Shown piece by piece: positions 1 through 5,971 of a stretch of DNA of 6,940 bases. The notes under the pieces were generated by a model, which was not told the DNA's origin, did not search any database, and worked only from the letters and a program-made list of their open reading frames with translations. How positions within the stretch are numbered: position 1 is the stretch's first letter; each line of letters starts with the position of its first letter. Origin of the DNA: an uncultured Collinsella sp. (GTDB taxonomy: Bacteria > Actinomycetota > Coriobacteriia > Coriobacteriales > Coriobacteriaceae); NCBI GenBank assembly GCA_900550205.1, contig URRJ01000095.1, positions 1 through 6,940 of the forward strand, written 5' to 3'. Made by a program: the position numbers and the translations under genes.

Positions 1-353
1 TCGCCGTCGGTTTTGAGCGCGCCCTGCTGGCCCTACAGGCCTTTGGCGGCGACCTGGGTGCCGATGAGGCCCCGTGCGTCTACGTCGCCAACGCCGGCAA
101 GGAGTTGCGCCAGAACGTCTTCGCCATTACGCAGGAGCTTCGCGCTGCAGGTATCGTGACCGAGGCCGACTACCAGGGCCGTTCGCTCAAGGCTCAGTTT
201 AAGCAGGCCGACAAGGTGGGCGCCAAGCTCATCCTGGTCTTGGGTGGCGACGAGCTTGCCGCCGGCAAGGTCAAGGTGCGCGACATGCAAAGCCATGACG
301 AGGTTCTCGTCGATCTGGCCAATGTGGTCGAGGCGGTTCGCGAGCGCCTGTAG
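1..353 (+). CDS. hisS: Histidyl-tRNA synthetase, C-terminal part (5' end outside window)
   Basis: The open frame starts at base 3 and gives the last 116 residues of a class II histidyl-tRNA synthetase, which charges tRNA-His with histidine in the cytoplasm. The first visible residues (AVGFERALLAL) fit class II motif 3, whose arginine contacts ATP. The remainder is the HisRS anticodon-binding domain: it begins at VYVANAG, followed by the family-typical stretch GRSLKAQFKQADKVGAKLILVLGGDEL and an ending QSHDEVLVDLANVVEAV. The stop is TAG at 351-353. The N-terminal catalytic core lies upstream of the window. The frame is intact with no sign of damage. A paralogue such as HisZ is less likely because the anticodon-binding domain is complete. 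Confidence 0.93.
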   Translation, partial: AVGFERALLALQAFGGDLGADEAPCVYVANAGKELRQNVFAITQELRAAGIVTEADYQGRSLKAQFKQADKVGAKLILVLGGDELAAGKVKVRDMQSHDEVLVDLANVVEAVRERL

Positions 354-364
354 CGCATCTTTTT
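344..364 (+). terminator. Weak terminator-like hairpin overlapping the hisS stop
   Basis: A 4-bp GCGC/GCGC stem (344-347 with 353-356, loop CTGTA containing part of the stop codon) is followed three bases later by a run of five T. The stem is short, so it may be only partly effective. The stronger hairpin at 411-446 lies just downstream. Confidence 0.3.
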
Positions 365-410
365 GAGCTGCGGGCCTGCTAACGTGCCCTGCTCATGGAG
401 AGCGATTGTT

Positions 411-446
411 ACGGGGGTGTTTCGCTTTTATGCGGAATGCCCCCGT
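411..446 (+). terminator. 15-bp hairpin downstream of hisS
   Basis: Bases 411-425 pair with 432-446 over 15 positions, including three G-T wobbles, around the 6-nt loop TTTTAT. The strong lower part is ACGGGGG/CCCCCGT. It sits 58 bases after the hisS stop and about 115 bases before the ppc -10 box, so it probably separates the two transcription units. There is no long T tract after it. Its 3' arm contains the decamer TGCGGAATGC (431-440), which recurs exactly in the two large nested repeats at 3541-3550 and 6060-6069. Confidence 0.55.
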
Positions 447-504
447 TTACGTATGCCGCCCACCGAGAAATACGACCATTTAGGGCAAAAACCTTTGCAA
501 TGCA

Positions 505-551
505 GAAAATACTTTTGTGTGGTAAAGCGCAATCAGTGTCGAAAGTATTTC
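505..551. promoter_or_regulatory. Two AT-rich palindromes upstream of ppc, candidate operators
   Basis: AAAATACTTTT (506-516) and GAAAGTATTTC (541-551) are each perfect palindromes around a 3-nt centre. They are also inverted copies of one another (AAATACTTT at 507-515, AAAGTATTT at 542-550). The centres are 35 bp apart and the second lies just upstream of the -10 box, over the expected -35 position. Such placement suits a dimeric transcription factor. A related partial copy, GAGAAATAC, is at 465-473. Between them, 515-532 (TTGTGTGGTAAAGCGCAA) weakly resembles a Rex operator. The regulator is unknown. Confidence 0.4.
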
Positions 552-566
552 TCAAGCGCCTATAAT
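538..566 (+). promoter_or_regulatory. ppc promoter with consensus -10 box
   Basis: TATAAT at 561-566 matches the sigma-70-type -10 consensus exactly. At 17 bp spacing the -35 position (538-543, GTCGAA) is poor and overlaps the palindrome at 541-551, suggesting help from, or blockage by, a bound regulator. Transcription would start near 573, leaving a short leader before the ribosome binding site at 591-606. Confidence 0.6.
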
Positions 567-590
567 GAATACCGCATGTTACGTGCATAG

Positions 591-606
591 AAGGAGGAAT
601 GGGAGG
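591..606 (+). promoter_or_regulatory. Ribosome binding site deciding the ppc start
   Basis: Two purine-rich Shine-Dalgarno-like runs occur: AAGGAGG at 591-597 and GGAGG at 602-606. The in-frame ATG at 599 is only one base after the first run, too close for normal initiation. The in-frame GTG at 611 lies four bases after the second run and is preferred. Confidence 0.5.
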
Positions 607-610
607 AAAC

Positions 611-3424
611 GTGGCTGAGAACCTAAGCAACCAGTCTGTACCCGAAGCCGCGGCGCGCGTCGCTGCCGTGGTCAACCGCCTCGTTAACCGAATCGGCTCG
701 AATGCCGAGTCCAGGGAGCGTCTCGCCGAGATCGAGATCCCCGAGGAGCTGCGCGACAATCTGGCGCTGTTCTTGCGCCTGGAGCGCCGTGTGCTTAGCG
801 AGTATGATCCCGAGATCGCGGACCTGTTCGACAAGATTTTGACAGCCGAGATTGTGGTCAATGCCGGCAACCCCGGTACCTGCGCTGCCGACGAAGCCGT
901 CGACGAGCAGGGCGTGCCCACCGCCGACGAGCCCACTGCCGTGGCATTTCGTGAGGTCGTCGATTTGATCGACAGCCTGCCGCTCGATAAGCAGCAGGTC
1001 ATCGTTCGCGCCTTTACGAGCTTTTTCCATCTGGCAAACCTGTCGGAGGAGAACTACCGTGTGGCGCAGCTGCGCGAGCGCGAGGCCGGTGCGTCGACCG
1101 ATACCGAGGTCGATCCTGCCAACGAGCTTACCGTTGCCTATCACCAGCTGGTGAATGAGCTGGGTGTCGAGGGTGCCAACGAGCTGCTCGACAAGCTCGA
1201 GTTCCACCCTGTCTTTACCGCACATCCCACCGAGGCCCGTCGTAAGGCCGTCGAGGGCAAGATCCGCCGTATCTCCAACCTGCTGGAGGAGCGTCCGCGT
1301 CTGGGCGGCTCCGACCTGGTGGAGAACGAGCGCCATATGCTGCAGGAGATCGACGCCCTGGTGCGTACGAGTCCCATCGCGCTCAAGAAGCCCACGCCGG
1401 TCGAGGAAGCCGATACCATCATCGACATCTTCGATAACACGCTGTTCGACGTTATCCCCGTTATCTATCGTCGTTTTGACGATTGGGTGCTGGGCGACAA
1501 GGCCGGTACTGTGCCGCCGCTGTGCCCGGCGTTCTTCCATCCCGGCAGCTGGATCGGTTCCGACCGCGACGGTAACCCCAACGTCACCGCCAAGGTGAGC
1601 CGTGAGGTCGCCGCCAAGTACTTTACGCACATGGTGCTCAAGCTCGAGGACAAGTGCCGCCACATCGGCCGCAACCTCACGCTCGAGGCTACCTACAGCA
1701 AGCCTTCTGCCGAGCTCATTAACCTGTGGAACCATCAGGTCGAGATGAGCCCTCGTTACACGGCCCGCGCCGAGCTGATCTCCGAGCACGAGCCGCATCG
1801 CGCCGTCATGCTCGTCATGGCCGACCGCCTGAACGCCACCGTGCGCCGCATCACCGACACCATGTACCACAGCGCCGACGAGTTCCTGGATGACCTGCGC
1901 GTCGTCCAGCGTTCGCTTGCTGCCTGCGGTGCCGTCCGTGCCGCCTACGGTCCGGTCCAAACCATCATCTGGCAGGTCGAGTCCTTCGGCTTCCATATGG
2001 TCGAGATGGAGTTCCGTCAGCACTCCGTGGTGCACGCCCGCGCCCTCAAGGATATCCACGAGAACGGTATCCATGGCGACCTGCAGCCCATGACGCGCGA
2101 GGTCATCGATACCTTCCGCGCTATCGGTTCCATCCAAAAGCGCTACGGCAAGAAGATGGCGCACCGCTACATCATCTCGTTTACCAAGAGCGCCCAGCAT
2201 GTGGCCGACGTCTTTGAGCTTGCCCACCTGTCCTTTGCACACGAGGAGGATGTCCCCGAGCTCGACGTGATCCCGCTGTTCGAGCAGCTCGAGGACCTCG
2301 AGGGCTGCGTCGACGTGCTCGACCAGATGCTTACGCTGCCTGTGGTGCAAAAGCGCCTTGCCCAGACCAACCGCCGCATGGAGGTCATGCTGGGCTATTC
2401 CGACTCCTCCAAGGATGCCGGTCCTACCACGGCCATGCTCGCGCTGCACTCCGCGCAGGAGCGCATTGCCAAGTGGGCCGAGAAGAACGATATCGACCTG
2501 GTGCTCATGCACGGTCGCGGCGGTGCCGTGGGCCGTGGCGGCGGCCCGGCCAACAAGGCCGTGCTGGCGCAGCCCAAGGGTTCGGTCAACTGCTTCTTTA
2601 AGCTCACCGAGCAGGGCGAGGTCATCTTTGCCCGTTACGGCAACCGCACGCTGGCTCAGCGCCATGTTGAGTCCGTTGCCGCCGCAACGCTTTTGCAGTC
2701 GGCCCCGAGTGTCGAGAAGACCAACACAGAGACCACGCAGAAGTTCTGGGATATGGCCGAGAAGCTTAACGCTGCAAGTCACGAGCGCTATCTGGACCTG
2801 CTGAACACCGAGGACTTTACACCGTGGTTCTCGACCGTGACGCCGCTGACCGAAGTCGGTCTGCTGCCGATCGGCTCGCGTCCCGCTAAGCGCGGCCTGG
2901 GCGCCAAGTCGCTCGACGACCTGCGTACCATTCCGTGGATCTTCAGCTGGAGCCAGGCACGCATTAACCTGGCCGCTTGGTATGGCCTGGGCACCGCCTG
3001 CGAGCAGCTGGGCGACCTTGACCAGCTCAAGGCTGCCTACCAGGAGTGGCCGTTCTTCCGCACCTTTATCGACAACATCGAGATGTCGATCGCCAAGACC
3101 GATCAGCGCATCGCCAAGATGTATCTGCACCTGGGCGATCGCCAGGATTTGTCCGAGAAGGTCTTCACCGAGATGCAGCTCACGCGTAAGTGGGTCCTTG
3201 CCATCGTCGGTGACGAGTGGCCGCTGCAGCGCCGCCGCGTGCTCGGTTGCGCCGTCCGCGTGCGCAACCCCTACGTCGACGCCCTGTCCATCGCCCAGGT
3301 CCGCGCCCTTCGCGAGGTGCGTATGAACCAGGACGAGATGGCTGAGGAGAAGAAGGCCGAGTACATGAGCCTGATTCTTTCGACTGTGACCGGCGTCTCG
3401 GCAGGTCTGCAAAACACGGGGTAA
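611..3424 (+). CDS. ppc: Phosphoenolpyruvate carboxylase
   Basis: This cytoplasmic enzyme carboxylates phosphoenolpyruvate with bicarbonate to oxaloacetate and phosphate, refilling the C4-acid pool (aspartate, malate, fumarate). The product is about 937 residues from the GTG at 611 (941 from the ATG at 599), the usual size. Both family signatures are present: VFTAHPTEARRK with catalytic His205 (E. coli His138), and VMLGYSDSSKDAG with Lys601 (E. coli Lys546). The glycine-rich active-site loop HGRGGAVGRGGGP spans 634-646 with Arg636 and Arg642. The protein ends in the family's conserved QNTG tail. About 65 more residues precede the catalytic histidine than in E. coli, partly an acidic alanine-rich insertion near residues 85-115. 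It is transcribed alone from its own promoter, with hairpins on both sides. No frameshift or missing catalytic residue is seen; only the start codon is uncertain. Confidence 0.97.
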   Translation: MAENLSNQSVPEAAARVAAVVNRLVNRIGSNAESRERLAEIEIPEELRDNLALFLRLERRVLSEYDPEIADLFDKILTAEIVVNAGNPGTCAADEAVDEQGVPTADEPTAVAFREVVDLIDSLPLDKQQVIVRAFTSFFHLANLSEENYRVAQLREREAGASTDTEVDPANELTVAYHQLVNELGVEGANELLDKLEFHPVFTAHPTEARRKAVEGKIRRISNLLEERPRLGGSDLVENERHMLQEIDALVRTSPIALKKPTPVEEADTIIDIFDNTLFDVIPVIYRRFDDWVLGDKAGTVPPLCPAFFHPGSWIGSDRDGNPNVTAKVSREVAAKYFTHMVLKLEDKCRHIGRNLTLEATYSKPSAELINLWNHQVEMSPRYTARAELISEHEPHRAVMLVMADRLNATVRRITDTMYHSADEFLDDLRVVQRSLAACGAVRAAYGPVQTIIWQVESFGFHMVEMEFRQHSVVHARALKDIHENGIHGDLQPMTREVIDTFRAIGSIQKRYGKKMAHRYIISFTKSAQHVADVFELAHLSFAHEEDVPELDVIPLFEQLEDLEGCVDVLDQMLTLPVVQKRLAQTNRRMEVMLGYSDSSKDAGPTTAMLALHSAQERIAKWAEKNDIDLVLMHGRGGAVGRGGGPANKAVLAQPKGSVNCFFKLTEQGEVIFARYGNRTLAQRHVESVAAATLLQSAPSVEKTNTETTQKFWDMAEKLNAASHERYLDLLNTEDFTPWFSTVTPLTEVGLLPIGSRPAKRGLGAKSLDDLRTIPWIFSWSQARINLAAWYGLGTACEQLGDLDQLKAAYQEWPFFRTFIDNIEMSIAKTDQRIAKMYLHLGDRQDLSEKVFTEMQLTRKWVLAIVGDEWPLQRRRVLGCAVRVRNPYVDALSIAQVRALREVRMNQDEMAEEKKAEYMSLILSTVTGVSAGLQNTG

Positions 3425-3459
3425 TCGATAGCCCTGTGGCTCTCACCGGGACCCCCTCG

Positions 3460-3566
3460 GGGTTTCCCTCTGAATGCGTCCTCGCACTTGAAGCCCCCTT
3501 ATCCTGCTCCTTCGGAGCTGCGGATAAGGGGGCTTCGTGCTGCGGAATGCATTCAGAGGGAAACCC
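3460..3566. repeat. Nested inverted-repeat element B downstream of ppc
   Basis: The outer arms, 3460-3477 (GGGTTTCCCTCTGAATGC) and 3549-3566, are perfect 18-bp inverted repeats. Inside are a 12-nt left flank GTCCTCGCACTT (3478-3489), an inner perfect 15-bp stem (3490-3504 with 3522-3536), a 5-bp stem-loop cap GCTCC-TTC-GGAGC (3506-3518) and a 12-nt right flank GTGCTGCGGAAT (3537-3548). Within the flanks TCC (3479-3481) can pair with GGA (3544-3546), and GCAC (3484-3487) with GTGC (3537-3540). The two flanks recur, nearly identical and at the same spacing, in the element at 5972-6096, though the stems there are different sequences. No transposase or target-site duplication was seen. Confidence 0.85.
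3490..3536 (+). terminator. Inner hairpin of element B, probable ppc terminator
   Basis: A perfect 15-bp stem starts GAAG, runs through CCCCC and ends CTTC, 65 bases after the ppc stop. It continues into a short capping stem with a TTC loop. There is no downstream T run, so termination efficiency is uncertain. Being symmetrical, it could act on both strands. Confidence 0.6.
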
Positions 3567-3619
3567 ATCGGGCCCCTTCGTCCTCGGTCTTCTGGGATTA
3601 AAGCTGAAGAGAAGAATGG

Positions 3620-3723
3620 CGCGCTTCGCGCGTTTTGGATGGGGTCTGTCCCGGCGGCGCGTTTGGCGCTTCGCGCCTCGCGTCTTATCGATCGGGATTG
3701 AGATGCATTTGGCGCTTCTCGCC
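3620..3723. repeat. Three small GC-rich hairpins with GCGCTTCGCGC-like cores
   Basis: The hairpins are CGCGC-TTC-GCGCG (3620-3632, followed by TTTT), GGCGC-TTC-GCGCC (3665-3677) and GGCG-CTTCT-CGCC (3711-3723). The last two lie in a 17-nt direct repeat, TTTGGCGCTTCGCGCCT, at 3662-3678 and 3708-3724 with one mismatch. They resemble short palindromic extragenic repeats. The first, with its T run, could be a weak terminator. Confidence 0.6.
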
Positions 3724-3870
3724 TTACGACTGTAGCGGCCACGGTTCCAAGCGGGATCGCGGTCGTTTGGTTGTGAGTCAAATATGAACGTTGTGTTAAC
3801 GACTCGGTGGACGGTGGTGTTTTTCGGTGAGCGGCGTATCCTTCCAACGGTTTATCTAGTGTGTCAGTTG

Positions 3871-3882
3871 AAAGGAAGAGGG
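3871..3882 (+). promoter_or_regulatory. Ribosome binding site supporting the TTG start of larA
   Basis: AAAGGAAGAGGG is the only purine-rich Shine-Dalgarno-like run near the 5' end of the frame. It ends 9 bases before TTG 3892. The upstream ATG at 3784 has no such site. Confidence 0.5.
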
Positions 3883-3891
3883 CGCTCGTCA

Positions 3892-5169
3892 TTGTTTGAA
3901 TGTGAACTGCCGTTTGACCACAAGACGTTGCATCTGGAGCTCGAGGATAAGAACTTCGCGGGTGTGATGGAAGGTCACCAAAACGAGTTTAAGACTACAA
4001 AATCGCAGGAAGAGCTGGTAGAGGAGTCGCTTGCCAACCCTTATGGCTCGCCTTCGCTCGAGGAGCTTTGTGCTGGCAAGAAGGATATCGTCATCATCAG
4101 CTCCGATCATACGCGTCCCGTCCCCTCGCGTGTGACGATGCCTATTCTGCTGCATCACATCCATTCCGCTGCGCCCGAGGCTCGCGTGCGTATTTTGGTT
4201 GCTACGGGTATGCACCGTCCGTCGACGCACGAGGAGCTCGTCAACAAGTATGGCGAGGAGATCGTTGCCAACGAGGAAATCGTTATGCACGTCGCGACTG
4301 ACGACAGCATGATGAAAAAGATCGGCACCCTGCCTTCTGGTGGCGAGTGCATCATCAACAAGATCGCTGCCGATTGCGATCTGCTGCTTGCCGAGGGCTT
4401 TATTGAGCCGCACTTCTTTGCCGGTTTCTCTGGTAGCCGCAAGTCCGTCCTGCCTGGCATCGCCAGCTACAAGACCATCATGTACAACCACAACGGTCAG
4501 TTTGTGAACGATTCCCATTCGCGTGCCGGCAACCTGTGCCACAACCACGTGAGCGAGGATATGTTTGCCGCCGCCGAGATGGCTCACCTTGCCTTCGTGC
4601 TTAACGTGGTGCTCAACGGCAAGCACGAGGTCATTGGCTCCTTTGCCGGCGACATCCACAAGGCGCACGAGGCTGGCTGCGAGTTCGTGAAGAGCCTTGC
4701 CGGCGTTGAGCCCGTCGAGTGCGAGATCGCCATCACCACCAACGGTGGCTATCCGCTCGATCAGAACATCTATCAGGCCGTGAAGGGCATGTGCGCTGCC
4801 GAGGCCACGCTTCCCGAGGGCGGTGTGATCATCGACGTCGCCGGTTGTGCCGACGGTCACGGCGGCGAGGGCTTCTATCACAACATCGCCGACAACGATC
4901 CGGCGGAGTTTGAGCGCGCCTGCATCGATCGTCCCAAGGACGAGACCCTGCCCGATCAGTGGACGAGCCAGATTTTCGCCCGCATCCTGGCGCATCACCC
5001 TGTGATCATGGTCACCGACCTGTGCGATCACCAGATGCTCAAGGACATGCACATGACGCCGGTCAACACCCTCGAGGAGGCGCTCAAGCTCGCCTTTGAG
5101 ATGAAGGGTGCCGATGCCAAGGTGGCCGTCATTCCCGATGGCCTGGGCGTTGTCGTCGCGCAGCACTAG
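3892..5169 (+). CDS. larA: Nickel-dependent lactate racemase LarA
   Basis: LarA interconverts D- and L-lactate in the cytoplasm using a nickel-pincer nucleotide cofactor made by LarB, LarE and LarC. From the TTG at 3892 the protein has 425 residues, and its key residues fall on the same numbers as recalled for Lactobacillus plantarum LarA: Asp72-His73-Thr74-Arg75, catalytic His108 (GMHRPSTHEEL) and His174 (EPHFFAGFSG), Lys184 that carries the pincer, and nickel ligand His200. The motifs GGYPLDQNIYQAVKG and GHGGEGFYHN are also intact. The frame stays open upstream to an ATG at 3784, but those 36 extra codons have no counterpart in the family, and a purine-rich site (AAAGGAAGAGGG, 3871-3882) stands 9 bases before the TTG. 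The downstream channel gene follows after 49 bases, indicating an operon. Other LarA-family racemases act on other 2-hydroxyacids, but close similarity to the Lactobacillus enzyme favours lactate. Confidence 0.93.
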   Translation: MFECELPFDHKTLHLELEDKNFAGVMEGHQNEFKTTKSQEELVEESLANPYGSPSLEELCAGKKDIVIISSDHTRPVPSRVTMPILLHHIHSAAPEARVRILVATGMHRPSTHEELVNKYGEEIVANEEIVMHVATDDSMMKKIGTLPSGGECIINKIAADCDLLLAEGFIEPHFFAGFSGSRKSVLPGIASYKTIMYNHNGQFVNDSHSRAGNLCHNHVSEDMFAAAEMAHLAFVLNVVLNGKHEVIGSFAGDIHKAHEAGCEFVKSLAGVEPVECEIAITTNGGYPLDQNIYQAVKGMCAAEATLPEGGVIIDVAGCADGHGGEGFYHNIADNDPAEFERACIDRPKDETLPDQWTSQIFARILAHHPVIMVTDLCDHQMLKDMHMTPVNTLEEALKLAFEMKGADAKVAVIPDGLGVVVAQH

Positions 5170-5178
5170 TGCGCGGCC

Positions 5179-5193
5179 TAAACGAATCGTTTA
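5179..5193. promoter_or_regulatory. 15-nt perfect palindrome in the larA-larD gap
   Basis: TAAACGAATCGTTTA is perfectly symmetrical about the A at 5186 and lies between the larA stop and the larD start, overlapping a TATAAC box (5192-5197). The size suits a dimeric repressor operator. No -35 box precedes it and no second copy was found in the window, so function is unproven. Confidence 0.35.
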
Positions 5194-5218
5194 TAACCGA
5201 CAAGAAAGATAAGGTTTT

Positions 5219-5950
5219 ATGCTTACCAAACTCCTCTGCGAATTCGGCGCAACGGCCCTCATGATCATCTTTGGCGTGGGCGTGCACTGCGATACCGTGC
5301 TCAAGGGCACCAAGTATCAGGGCTCCGGCCACATGTTTGCCATCACCACCTGGTCTTTTGGCATCTCGGTCTGCCTGTTTGTCTTTGGCGGTGCCGTGTG
5401 CATGAACCCCGCCATGGTGCTTGCCCAGTGCATCGTCGGTCTGGTGCCGTGGAGCAGCTGCATCCCCTTCATGATTGCCGATATGCTCGGCGGCTTTGTG
5501 GGCGCCGTAATCGCTTGGCTTATGTATGCCGATGAGTTCAAGGCTTCCGAGGGCGTCGTCGACCCCATTGCCCAGCGCAACATCTTCTCGACCAACCCCA
5601 CCACCGAGGGCACGAACTATGCCCGTAACTTCTTCTGCGAGGCTATCTGTACCTTTGTGTTCATCAGCGCCATCCTTGCTGCCGCTAGCCGCGCCGGCGA
5701 GAACGTTCTGATGCTCGCCATCTGCGTCGGTCTGATTGTTTGGGCTGTTGGCATGGGCATGGGCGGCATCACCGGCTTCGCCATGAACCAGGCTCGTGAC
5801 CTTGGTCCTCGCATGGCCTATCAGGTGCTGCCGATCAAGAACAAGGCTGACAACAACTGGAAGTACGGCCTGCTTGTTCCTGGCATCGCGCCGTTTGTCG
5901 GTGCCGCTCTGGCCGCGCTGTTTGTGCATGGTTTCTTGGGCATGTTCTAG
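5219..5950 (+). CDS. larD: MIP/aquaporin-family channel, probable lactate/glycerol facilitator (LarD-like)
   Basis: This 243-residue inner-membrane channel of the major intrinsic protein family probably lets undissociated lactic acid or glycerol cross the membrane. Six hydrophobic helices are visible at roughly 4-24, 39-60, 80-103, 137-156, 162-182 and 215-240. The first half-helix carries the classic NPA motif (63-65, CMNPAMVLA). The second reads NQA (190-192, TGFAMNQARDLGPR), so the proline is replaced. The filter positions look glycerol-facilitator-like: Trp45, Phe187, Arg193, with Asp194 after the arginine. In Lactobacillus plantarum the lar operon includes larD (glpF1), a lactic acid channel, so position directly after larA gives the name. 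Start ATG 5219 has a weak AAGG site four bases upstream; the 49-base gap and lack of a clear promoter suggest co-transcription with larA. Substrate is inferred from context; a general glycerol or water channel remains possible. Confidence 0.82.
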   Translation: MLTKLLCEFGATALMIIFGVGVHCDTVLKGTKYQGSGHMFAITTWSFGISVCLFVFGGAVCMNPAMVLAQCIVGLVPWSSCIPFMIADMLGGFVGAVIAWLMYADEFKASEGVVDPIAQRNIFSTNPTTEGTNYARNFFCEAICTFVFISAILAAASRAGENVLMLAICVGLIVWAVGMGMGGITGFAMNQARDLGPRMAYQVLPIKNKADNNWKYGLLVPGIAPFVGAALAALFVHGFLGMF

Positions 5951-5971
5951 TCCGAGGCTACATATTTGTCC

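Larger units (their letters stand above)
3425..3891. other. 467-base gene-free region between ppc and larA
   Basis: No convincing gene is present. It holds the nested inverted repeat at 3460-3566, a second GTCCTCGG motif at 3579-3586, three small GC-rich hairpins at 3620-3723 and the larA leader. I find no confident promoter for larA. TTGTGA at 3771-3776 could be a -35 box, but the matching -10 (3794-3799, TGTTAA) is poor. GTTAAC at 3795-3800 is a short palindrome that could belong to an operator. Open frames here overlap the hairpins and have low-complexity arginine/proline-rich products, so they are not called. Confidence 0.6.

Noticed and set aside
363..590. A 75-codon plus-strand frame between hisS and ppc
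   Set aside because: It runs through the terminator hairpin and the ppc promoter and lacks a ribosome site and any recognisable motif.
623..3412. A 929-codon open frame on the minus strand opposite ppc
   Set aside because: It is the antisense shadow of ppc: the gene almost never uses TTA, CTA or TCA, so the opposite frame lacks stops. Its product resembles no family I recognise and is rich in His/Gly/Leu, as expected of an antisense frame. It ends exactly at a rare CTA codon of ppc.
3478..3548. A CRISPR-like repeat because of the repeated flank sequences
   Set aside because: There are only two widely separated copies inside hairpins, with no regular spacer array and no cas genes.
3460..3566. 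Element B as an insertion sequence or MITE with terminal inverted repeats
   Set aside because: Elements B and C have different outer-arm sequences, so the arms are not shared terminal repeats of one transposon; no transposase or target-site duplication was seen.
3436..3735. A 99-codon plus-strand frame after ppc
   Set aside because: It is built from the inverted repeat and GC-rich hairpins, has no ribosome site, and its composition is unlike a protein.
3784..3891. An N-terminal extension of LarA from ATG 3784
   Set aside because: No ribosome site precedes it, and the 36 extra codons shift the family numbering, which is exact from TTG 3892.
3889..5166. A 425-codon open frame on the minus strand opposite larA
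   Set aside because: Same codon-bias shadow effect. The sense frame carries all the catalytic residues of LarA.
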